Origin: an uncultured bacterium
GTDB lineage: Bacteria; Actinomycetota; Coriobacteriia; Coriobacteriales; Coriobacteriaceae
Length of the DNA: 7,129 bases
Assembly: GCA_905215095.1 (NCBI GenBank)
Contig: CAJMOL010000076.1
Span: forward strand, 1 to 7,129
Reading direction: 5' to 3'
Shown: positions 1 through 5,842 of the stretch, in pieces
Numbering within the stretch: the first letter of the stretch is position 1
Layout: each line of letters begins with the position of its first letter
The notes under the pieces: generated by a model
Seen by the model: the letters and a program-made list of their open reading frames with translations, nothing else
Databases searched by the model: none
Told to the model about the DNA's origin: nothing
Program-made: the position numbers and the translations under genes

Positions 1-2
1 CC

Positions 3-227
3 ACTTTGCTGGTGCAGAACGGCACTCTGAAGCAGGGCGACATCATCATCGCCGGTACCGCCGTGGGCCGCGTCCGGGCCATGGTGGGCGACAAGGGCCA
101 GAAGCTGACCTCCGCCGGTCCCTCCGTGCCTGTGGAGATCACCGGCCTGTCTGAGACTCCCTCCGCCGGCGCCACCTTCAACGCCGTGGCCGACGAAAAG
201 CTGGCCCGTGAGCTGGTGGAGCAGCGC
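3..227 (+). other. Ectopic IF2 domain II fragment, apparently from a different organism
   Basis: These 75 codons start with TLLVQNGTL and contain GRVRAM, AGPS, VEITGL and ARELVEQR. That is the beta-barrel domain II of IF2, which belongs after the G domain. By hand alignment without gaps they match the native domain II at 1509-1733 at about 38 of 75 positions, which fits homologues from different phyla better than a recent duplication. The wording resembles IF2 of gut clostridia (Oscillospiraceae/Faecalibacterium type), from memory of the family. Codon choice differs: Leu is six CTG, one TTG and no CTC, and Val is seven GTG and one GTC. The native copy uses five CTG and three CTC, and four GTG, four GTC and one GTT. 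Domains C1 and C2, which should follow this fragment, are missing. Most likely it is the tail of another genome's infB joined here. Confidence 0.8.
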
Positions 228-2432
228 AAGGCCGAGGAGAAGGCCAAGGCCGAGCGCGCTGCCGAGCGCGGCAACCGTCGCGGCAATAATGACCGTCGTG
301 GTGGTCGTCGTAATGACCGCAACGCCTCCGACAACAACTCCGAGCGCAACGCCTCCGAAAACCGTCCACATAGCCATCGCACCAATGCCAGCAACAACGT
401 CGCTGCTGGCATGGACTTCCCCAACCCCGACAAGCAGGGCAAGGGCAAGAAGCGCAAGGGCGGTCACAACAACGAAGAGGACCACTACAGCCGCATGGCT
501 CGCGAGGCTGAGGAGTACAGCCGCGAGAAGGTGCTCGAGGAGGCTCGTGCCGCCGTCGAGGAGGCCTCTCGCGAGTCCACCGGTCGCCGCAAAAAGCGCA
601 AGGAGAAGCGCGAGCGCGAGGCCGCAAAGGCTCAGGAAGAGCGCAAGATTGAGGAGGCGCTGGCCCAGGGCGTGAACCCCGAGGACCTCGACGCCATCAA
701 GGTTTCCCAGGGCGTTACCGTCCAGGAGCTCGCCGAGGCGCTCGACGTTCCGGCCAACGACATCATCAAGCGCCTGTTCCTGCTGGGCACGCCGCTAACC
801 ATGACGCAGTCCATGTCCGACGACCTCGTCGAGCTCGTTGCCGACGACCTGGGTCGCCAGATCAAGATCATCACCCCCGAGGAGGAGAACACCTTCTCGT
901 TCTATGACGATCCCGCCGACCTTAAGCCGCGCGCCCCGGTCGTCACCGTCATGGGCCACGTCGACCACGGCAAGACGAGCCTCCTCGACGCCATCCGTCA
1001 CACCGGCGTCGCTGCCGGCGAGGCGGGCGGCATTACGCAGGCCATCGGCGCTTCGCAGGTCATGATCAACGACCGCAAGATCACCTTCATCGATACCCCC
1101 GGTCACGCGACCTTTACGGCCATGCGTGCCCGCGGCGCCAAGGTGACCGATATCGTCATCCTGATCGTGGCCGCCGACGACGGCGTCATGCCCCAGACCA
1201 TCGAGTCGATCAACCACGCCAAGGCCGCCGGCGTCCCCATCGTCGTCGCCGTCAACAAGATCGATAAGCCGGGTGCCAACCCCGACCGCGTGCGCCAGGA
1301 GCTCACCGAGTACGGCATCATCCCCGAGGAGTGGGGCGGACAGAACATGTTCGTCAACATCTCGGCCAAGCAGAAGATCGGTATCGACGATCTGCTCGAG
1401 ACCGTCCTGCTCCAGGCCGACGTGCTCGAGCTCAAGGCCAACCCTGATACGTTCGCTTCGGGCAACGTCCTCGAGGCTAAGCTCGACAAGGGCCGCGGCT
1501 CGGTTGCCACCGTGCTCGTGACCCGCGGTACCCTGCGCGTGGGCGACACGCTGGTCGCCGGCCTCACCTATGGCCGCGTCCGCGCCATGCTCGATCCCAA
1601 GGGCAACGCCGTTACCGAGGCCGGTCCCTCCGACGCCGTCGAGATTCTGGGCCTGCAGTCCGTCCCCAACGCCGGCGATGAGTTCCGCGTGTTCGAGGAC
1701 GAGCGCGAGGCACGTGCGCTGGCCGACGAGCGTTCGCTCAAGGCCCGTATCGAGGAGCAGAGCCGCGTGAAGCACGTGACGCTCGAGAACCTCTTCGAGA
1801 CCATCGCCGACGCCGAGGTCAAGGAGCTCAACCTGATCATCAAGGCCGACGTCCAGGGCTCCATCGAGGCCCTTCAGGACTCCCTCGACAAGATGGATCA
1901 GTCCGAGGTGCGCATCAACACGATTCACTCCGCCGTTGGTGCCATCAACGAGACCGATGTCGTCCTGGCCGACGCCTCCAATGCCATCATCATCGGCTTT
2001 GGCGTCCGTCCCGACGGCAAGGCCCGCTCCGCTGCCGAGCGCGAGGGCGTCGAGATCCGTTGCTACGACGTCATCTACAAGTGCCTCGAGGACCTCGACG
2101 CTGCCCGCATCGGTATGCTCAAGCCCACCGAGGTCGAGGTCTCCACGGGTTCCGCAACCGTTCTGGACACCTTCAAGGTGCCCAAGGTCGGTATCGCCGC
2201 CGGTGTCCGCGTCGAAGAGGGCGAGATCGCCGCGACCGATTCCGTACGCCTGGTGCGCGACGGCATCGTGGTCTTCAACGGCAAGATCGCCTCGATGCGC
2301 CACTACAAGGACGAGGCCAAGAGCCTCAAGAGCGGCTCCGAGGGCGGTATTGGCCTGGAGAACTTCCAGGACATCAAGCCTGGCGACACCATTGAGGGCT
2401 ACCGCATCGACCAGGTTGCCCGTACCGAGTAG
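3..2432 (+). CDS. infB: Translation initiation factor IF-2 (5' partial, probably chimeric at its N-terminus)
   Basis: IF2 is the GTPase that brings fMet-tRNA to the 30S subunit and promotes 50S joining. Numbering the TTG at 6 as residue 1, I see in order: a misplaced domain II fragment (1-74), a basic, Asn/Arg-rich and then Lys/Glu-rich linker (about 80-225), IF2_N (about 234-287), and the G domain with G1 GHVDHGKT (317-324), G2 GGITQ (341-345), G3 DTPGH (363-367), G4 NKID (417-420) and G5 SAK (453-455). These are followed by native domain II (about 485-580), C1 (about 588-700) and C2 (about 706-805). The stop is TAG at 2430. The true start and N-terminus are absent: the frame is open through the left edge, and the TTG at 6 lies inside a conserved domain II strand with no upstream sequence to hold a ribosome site. 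The part from about 258 onward is an ordinary actinobacterial-style IF2. The first 75 or so residues appear foreign. The gene leads into rbfA, as in the nusA-infB operon. Confidence 0.95.
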   Translation, partial: TLLVQNGTLKQGDIIIAGTAVGRVRAMVGDKGQKLTSAGPSVPVEITGLSETPSAGATFNAVADEKLARELVEQRKAEEKAKAERAAERGNRRGNNDRRGGRRNDRNASDNNSERNASENRPHSHRTNASNNVAAGMDFPNPDKQGKGKKRKGGHNNEEDHYSRMAREAEEYSREKVLEEARAAVEEASRESTGRRKKRKEKREREAAKAQEERKIEEALAQGVNPEDLDAIKVSQGVTVQELAEALDVPANDIIKRLFLLGTPLTMTQSMSDDLVELVADDLGRQIKIITPEEENTFSFYDDPADLKPRAPVVTVMGHVDHGKTSLLDAIRHTGVAAGEAGGITQAIGASQVMINDRKITFIDTPGHATFTAMRARGAKVTDIVILIVAADDGVMPQTIESINHAKAAGVPIVVAVNKIDKPGANPDRVRQELTEYGIIPEEWGGQNMFVNISAKQKIGIDDLLETVLLQADVLELKANPDTFASGNVLEAKLDKGRGSVATVLVTRGTLRVGDTLVAGLTYGRVRAMLDPKGNAVTEAGPSDAVEILGLQSVPNAGDEFRVFEDEREARALADERSLKARIEEQSRVKHVTLENLFETIADAEVKELNLIIKADVQGSIEALQDSLDKMDQSEVRINTIHSAVGAINETDVVLADASNAIIIGFGVRPDGKARSAAEREGVEIRCYDVIYKCLEDLDAARIGMLKPTEVEVSTGSATVLDTFKVPKVGIAAGVRVEEGEIAATDSVRLVRDGIVVFNGKIASMRHYKDEAKSLKSGSEGGIGLENFQDIKPGDTIEGYRIDQVARTE
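228..257 (+). other. Probable chimera junction in a Lys/Glu/Ala low-complexity stretch
   Basis: The clostridial-type sequence is recognisable up to VEQR (ending at 227), and the actinobacterial IF2 linker is recognisable from about ERAAERGN (from 252). Between them lies KAEEKAKAE, encoded by 228-254, in which the 9-mer AAGGCCGAG occurs twice (228-236 and 246-254). Such a stretch is common both just after IF2 domain II and in IF2 N-terminal linkers of GC-rich bacteria. It could therefore have been shared by two templates and have misled an assembler. The exact breakpoint cannot be fixed from the sequence alone. Confidence 0.6.
318..358 (+). repeat. Short in-frame direct repeat in the IF2 linker
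   Basis: The 14-mer CGCAACGCCTCCGA occurs at 318-331 and again at 345-358, offset by 27 bases (nine codons). It gives the imperfect protein repeat RNASDNNSE / RNASENR. Just upstream, AATGACCG recurs at 288-295 and 312-319. These lie in the unstructured basic linker of IF2, where length variation by in-frame repeat gain or loss is expected. No separate function is implied. Confidence 0.6.
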
Positions 2433-2437
2433 GGGGT
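2431..2437 (+). promoter_or_regulatory. Ribosome binding site for rbfA
   Basis: AGGGGGT begins inside the infB stop codon (TAG 2430-2432) and ends 6 bases before the rbfA ATG at 2444. It supports that start and suggests reinitiation by ribosomes finishing infB. Confidence 0.6.
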
Positions 2438-2443
2438 AGCGCT

Positions 2444-2854
2444 ATGAAGCAAACGCAGGCAACCCGCCGTCTGGGCGAGCAGCTTCGCGAGAAGCTCGGT
2501 TATATCCTGCTCTTTGAGGTTTCCGATCCGCGTCTCGACCTGGTCACCCTGACCGCGGTCGAGGTCGCGGTGGACCGTTCGTTCGCGCGCGTGTACGTGT
2601 CGTGCGACGCGAGCCGCTACGACGAGGTCATGGAGGCGCTCGTCAGCGCCAAGGGCCGCATCCGTAGCCTGTTGGCCCGCTCGCTCGATTGGCGCGTCAC
2701 GCCCGAGCTCGATTTTCGCATCGATCGCTCGACCGATGAGGCCGAGCGCATCACGCGCGCGCTGGAAAACGTTCCCGCCACGCTTGCGATCGAAAAGGAC
2801 GAGGACGGCTATCCAATAGCGGATGCCGCCCAGGAGGCAGCTTTAGATGAGTAA
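2444..2854 (+). CDS. rbfA: 30S ribosome-binding factor RbfA
   Basis: RbfA binds free 30S subunits and assists late 16S rRNA maturation around the 5' helix and neck. It is a cytoplasmic KH-fold protein. The product is 136 residues, normal for the family (roughly 115-135). Family landmarks are an N-terminal helix with REKLGYILL (15-23), SDPRL (27-31), the strand LTAVEVAVDRSFARVYVS (36-53), and the helix and strand GRIRSLL then TPELDFRID (71-77 and 86-94). The last 25 or so residues form an acidic tail that is usually variable. The start is ATG at 2444, backed by an AGGGGG site. The gene lies 11 bases after infB, and its last codons overlap the start of the next gene by 8 bases (ATGAGTAA). The position directly after infB is the standard one for rbfA and independently supports the call. 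Confidence 0.95.
   Translation: MKQTQATRRLGEQLREKLGYILLFEVSDPRLDLVTLTAVEVAVDRSFARVYVSCDASRYDEVMEALVSAKGRIRSLLARSLDWRVTPELDFRIDRSTDEAERITRALENVPATLAIEKDEDGYPIADAAQEAALDE
2832..2837 (+). promoter_or_regulatory. Ribosome binding site for the DHH phosphoesterase gene
   Basis: AGGAGG, a full Shine-Dalgarno core, lies within the 3' end of rbfA, 9 bases before the ATG at 2847. It fixes that start and shows that the 8-base overlap with rbfA is real. Confidence 0.75.
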
Positions 2855-3890
2855 TTCCGCCGACCTCGCATCGTGCGAGTCTGCAGATATTCAGCGACGC
2901 ATCCTCGAGCTCATCGAGGGTGCGTCCTCCATTGCGATTTCGGGACATACGTCTCCCGATGGCGACGCCCTGGGCTCCGTGCTGGGTCTGGGCTTATCGC
3001 TTATGAAGTTTTTCCCCAACAAGGACATTGCCCTGCTGCTGGCAGACGATGACCCGGTTCCGCGCATTTACCGCTTTATGGAGGGTGCCGACCGTCTGTT
3101 GCCGGCATCTGCGTATACCGGCAATCCGGACCTGTTCATCTCGGTGGACGTGCCGGTCGTCGAGCGTCTGAACAACTCCGCCGAGGTGCTCCGCCGCTCG
3201 TCGCATGTGGTGTGCTTCGATCATCATCCGGCGCGCGAGGAATTTGCCGAGCTGAGCCTGAGGTGCGTCGGCGCCGCGGCCTGCGCCATGATTATCGACC
3301 GCTTTTTGGACAATTGCGGCATTGTGGCTCGCGATGGTGTCGCGACTTGCCTGCTTTGCGGCCTGGTGACCGATACCGGTCGTTTTCAGTACCAAAACGC
3401 CGATGCTGCTGCGTTCCATGCCGCCTCGCGCCTGGTCGCGCACGGTGCCGATCCGGCGCGCGTCGCGCTCGAGGTCTACCAGAGCATGCGCGTGGAGTTC
3501 TTGCATCTCAAGTCCATCGTTATGGGTCGTATCAAGACCGTGGCGCACGGTCGCGTGGCATATAGTTATGCGTACCAGAGCGACCTCGAGGCCTGCGGCG
3601 TCACTTCGGATGAGTGCGACGGTCTGGTCGATGTGGTGCGTTCAGTGATGGGCGTTGAGGTCTGCCTGTTCCTAAAGGGCATCGAGGGCGATACCAAGGT
3701 GCGCGGTAACCTGCGCTCCAAGGGTGACCTCGATGTGTCCGAGATCGCTGCCAACTTTGGCGGTGGCGGGCATCATGCCGCCGCCGGCTTTTCCAACAAC
3801 GGAACGATTCGCGAGACGCTCGCCGTGGCACTTCCCATGCTGGCCGAGCTGGTGGGGGAGGATCCCGCTTCGGTGACCGTCGAGCTCTAA
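2847..3890 (+). CDS. nrnA: DHH/DHHA1 phosphoesterase, NrnA type (nanoRNase / pAp phosphatase)
   Basis: Proteins of this family degrade 2-5 nt RNA fragments and often also dephosphorylate 3',5'-pAp to AMP, using a metal centre in the DHH domain. The 347 residues show HTSPDGDALGS (34-44, the NrnA form of motif I), SVDVP with Asp101 (motif II), FDHHP (124-128, the DHH signature), VTDTGRF (174-180, motif IV) and a C-terminal DHHA1 domain ending in the substrate-binding GGGGHHAAAGF (305-315). Length and motif order are normal and no catalytic residue looks lost. The ATG at 2847 follows a perfect AGGAGG. In Gram-positive bacteria and actinobacteria this gene commonly sits between rbfA and truB, as here. 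The fold and family are clear. The precise substrate (nanoRNA, pAp or both) is inferred from the family, so the symbol is less certain than the family. Confidence 0.9.
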   Translation: MSNSADLASCESADIQRRILELIEGASSIAISGHTSPDGDALGSVLGLGLSLMKFFPNKDIALLLADDDPVPRIYRFMEGADRLLPASAYTGNPDLFISVDVPVVERLNNSAEVLRRSSHVVCFDHHPAREEFAELSLRCVGAAACAMIIDRFLDNCGIVARDGVATCLLCGLVTDTGRFQYQNADAAAFHAASRLVAHGADPARVALEVYQSMRVEFLHLKSIVMGRIKTVAHGRVAYSYAYQSDLEACGVTSDECDGLVDVVRSVMGVEVCLFLKGIEGDTKVRGNLRSKGDLDVSEIAANFGGGGHHAAAGFSNNGTIRETLAVALPMLAELVGEDPASVTVEL

Positions 3891-3905
3891 CATTTTGGAT
3901 GGTAC

Positions 3906-4838
3906 ATGGCTCGTCGTACGCCTTCTCAATTGAATATGCTGCTCGCCGTCGATAAGCCGGTGGGTTGTACGTCCCACGACGTGGTATCGCAGTGCCGACG
4001 CGCCCTTCATGAGCGACGTGTCGGCCATGCTGGTACGCTTGACCCCATGGCCTCGGGTGTCATGGTGGTGGGCGTGGGCCAGGCGACCCGTCTGCTGGGC
4101 ATGCTAACTCTCGATACCAAAAGTTATGTCGCCGACATTTCGTTTGGCGTCGAGACCAATACCGATGACGCGGAGGGCGAGGCCGTCCGCACGGTGCCCG
4201 TTGCCCCCGAGCTGCGCGATCTCGCTTACGCCCGTGAGCAGCTCGCCGCTATGCTTGGCCCGCAGATGCAGGTGCCGCCAGCGTTTTCGGCCATCTCGGT
4301 CAATGGCGTTCGCGCCTATAAGAGTGCTCGCGAGGGCAATGCGGTTGAGTTGCCCCCGCGCCCCGTCGAGGTCTATGCCGCCGACCTGATCGCCGTGGGC
4401 GGCGAGGGCGATACGTGCGTCTGGACCGTGGCGTTTTCGGTAAGCAAAGGCACCTACATTCGCGCGCTCGCTCGCGATCTGGGTCGTGCCTGCGATAGCG
4501 CTGCACATATTTCCGCGCTGCGCCGTACGGCCTCCGGCGTGGTTTCCATTGGCGCCTGTCATGCGGTAGAGGAGCTCTCTACCGAGTCCGCTGCAAGCTT
4601 CGCTCTGGATCCCATCGCCGCCCTAGGTGCCACGCGTGTCGATTTGCCGGGAAATCTTGCAGACGACCTGCTTTGTGGCCGCCGCATTCCCGTTGAACGC
4701 GCGCTTGCGGACTTCGATACGGCGAAGGCGCCGTTCGCGCTCGTACTCGATGGGGGATTGAAGGCGCTTGCCCGAATCGAAGGCGGCCGCTTTGTGATGG
4801 AGCACGTCTTTCCGCAGGCGATCGGCGGTGTTCGATGA
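3906..4838 (+). CDS. truB: tRNA pseudouridine(55) synthase TruB
   Basis: TruB converts U55 in the T-loop of tRNAs to pseudouridine and also acts as a tRNA folding chaperone in the cytoplasm. In its 310 residues I see LLAVDKPVG (12-20), the catalytic motif GHAGTLDPMASG (40-51, nucleophile Asp47), KSYVADISFG (72-81, with the conserved Tyr74), VPPAFSAI (123-130), KGTYIRALARDLG (181-193) and AHISALRRTASG (200-211). A C-terminal segment (about 235-310) includes LPGNLADDLLCGRRIP and fits the PUA-like TruB tail of actinobacteria. The ATG at 3906 is 15 bases after the DHH gene. Its Shine-Dalgarno match is weak and close (GGATGG, ending 3 bases upstream), so an internal start such as ATG 3936 is possible but would leave little before the first conserved strand. 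The stop overlaps the ribF start as ATGA. Confidence 0.95.
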   Translation: MARRTPSQLNMLLAVDKPVGCTSHDVVSQCRRALHERRVGHAGTLDPMASGVMVVGVGQATRLLGMLTLDTKSYVADISFGVETNTDDAEGEAVRTVPVAPELRDLAYAREQLAAMLGPQMQVPPAFSAISVNGVRAYKSAREGNAVELPPRPVEVYAADLIAVGGEGDTCVWTVAFSVSKGTYIRALARDLGRACDSAAHISALRRTASGVVSIGACHAVEELSTESAASFALDPIAALGATRVDLPGNLADDLLCGRRIPVERALADFDTAKAPFALVLDGGLKALARIEGGRFVMEHVFPQAIGGVR

Positions 4839-5842
4839 TGCTGGCGCCCCACGAGCTCGCGCGTGTCTTTTTCGCGGGTGAGTTGGATGAGGCCCGTATC
4901 GTTTCTGCCGATGCATTTGATGGGTGCGAGTTCCTCGGTGCCGCGTCGATCGCCATTGGCGTGTTTGATGGCGTGCATCGTGGGCACCAAGAGCTGATCG
5001 ACGCGGTTATTCGCGATGCACATGATCACGGTAGCAAAGCGGTCGTCGTCACCTTCGATCCCGATCCGGACGTCGTGGTGAGTCCGTCGCCCGCTCAAAA
5101 ATTGATGACGACGGCCGACCGCCTGCATGCCCTGGCTCAAACCGGGGTCGATGCGGTGGTGGCCGTTCCCTTTACGCCCGCCGTGGCGGCACTCGACCAT
5201 GTCGGGTTTCTGGCGCTGTTGTCGCGCGTTGTCGATATTCGCTCCATTCGCGTAGGCAGCGACTTTAGGCTCGGCTGCGGCGGCGCTTCGGGCGTTGCCG
5301 AGATGCGCGCCTGGGGCACTGAGCGTGGGGTTGACGTTTACGGTCACGACCTTCTCTGCGTTAACGGGCAGACCGTCTGCGCCACGCGCGTCCGCCATGA
5401 GCTGGGTCAGGGTCATGTGGAGCTGGCTGCCGAGCTTCTCGGCCGTCCCTATATGCTGCGCGGCGTTGTGGCAGCTGGCCGTCACGAGGGCTCCGACATG
5501 GGCTTTCCCACGGCAAACATCCAGGTGCCCGACGGCATCCAAGTGCCTGCCGATGGCGTGTATGAGGGTCTGGTGCTGGTCGACGATACCGTATGGCCTG
5601 CTGCCGTTAACGTCGGTCTGCCGCCGACCTATGCCGATGATGCCGCCTCGGCGCATCTCGAAGCCAACTTGATCGGCTATGCGGGCGACCTGTATGGCGC
5701 TTCCGTGTCGCTGGCGTTTACGCGCTGGCTGCGTCCGTCTCGCGTGTTCGATTCCCTGGACGAGCTTATCGCGACCGTCGAGGGTAATATCGACGATATC
5801 CGTCATAACTTGGGTGAGCAGGGGGTGAGTATCCGTGATTAG
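4835..5842 (+). CDS. ribF: Bifunctional riboflavin kinase / FAD synthetase RibF
   Basis: RibF phosphorylates riboflavin to FMN (C-terminal module) and adenylylates FMN to FAD (N-terminal module). The 335 residues are close to the usual 300-340. The nucleotidyltransferase module has IGVFDGVHRGH (41-51, both histidines present), FDPDP (74-78, where the family normally has FxPHP), VGSDFRLG (140-147) and CATRVR (182-187, where the family normally has SSTxIR). The kinase module has MGFPTAN (222-228), a GVYEG strand (241-245), Glu277 in HLEANL, matching the catalytic acid, DLYG (285-288) and a C-terminal LRPSRVFDSLDELI (299-312). The first conserved strand starts near residue 38, so the N-terminus is about 20 residues longer than usual. 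The start is ATG 4835 in the truB ATGA overlap. The adjacent in-frame ATG 4838 is equally possible. The upstream GGCGG (4824-4828) is a weak ribosome site, so coupling to truB is likely. A neighbouring truB is typical. Confidence 0.92.
   Translation: MMLAPHELARVFFAGELDEARIVSADAFDGCEFLGAASIAIGVFDGVHRGHQELIDAVIRDAHDHGSKAVVVTFDPDPDVVVSPSPAQKLMTTADRLHALAQTGVDAVVAVPFTPAVAALDHVGFLALLSRVVDIRSIRVGSDFRLGCGGASGVAEMRAWGTERGVDVYGHDLLCVNGQTVCATRVRHELGQGHVELAAELLGRPYMLRGVVAAGRHEGSDMGFPTANIQVPDGIQVPADGVYEGLVLVDDTVWPAAVNVGLPPTYADDAASAHLEANLIGYAGDLYGASVSLAFTRWLRPSRVFDSLDELIATVEGNIDDIRHNLGEQGVSIRD
5820..5829 (+). promoter_or_regulatory. Ribosome binding site for dnaG
   Basis: AGGGGGTGAG lies inside the 3' end of ribF and ends 5 bases before the GTG at 5835. 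It is the best purine-rich site in the area and decides the dnaG start, which would otherwise be ambiguous because no in-frame ATG is nearby. Confidence 0.65.

Noticed and set aside
6..8. TTG at 6 as the true infB start
   Set aside because: It lies inside a conserved domain II strand, the frame is open upstream to the window edge, and no ribosome site can be seen.
208..675. A 155-codon + strand frame with a Val-rich stretch that could look like a membrane segment
   Set aside because: It is a frame-shifted reading of the IF2 linker. The Val run comes from repeated CGT/GGT codons out of frame.
795..2303. A 502-codon open frame on the - strand opposite infB
   Set aside because: It is a mirror of the GC-rich infB codons. 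The product is a monotonous Asp/Gly/Leu/Val-rich string without a domain, and the + strand shows every IF2 motif here.
3..2432. A genuine new double-domain-II initiation factor or regulatory IF2 fusion
   Set aside because: The extra piece lacks the C1 and C2 that should follow it, lies at the window edge, has foreign-like sequence and codon use, and joins at a low-complexity repeat. A chimera explains all of this.
3899..3901. ATG at 3899 as an alternative truB start
   Set aside because: It is in a different frame from truB. The in-frame ATG at 3906 leads directly into the conserved N-terminus.
3891..3905. Terminator or promoter between the DHH gene and truB
   Set aside because: The gap is only 15 bases, with no inverted repeat, T-run or promoter-like boxes.
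4559..5806. A 415-codon open frame on the - strand opposite ribF and the end of truB
   Set aside because: It is antisense to clearly functional motifs and has no recognisable domain or supported start. It is explained by third-position GC bias.
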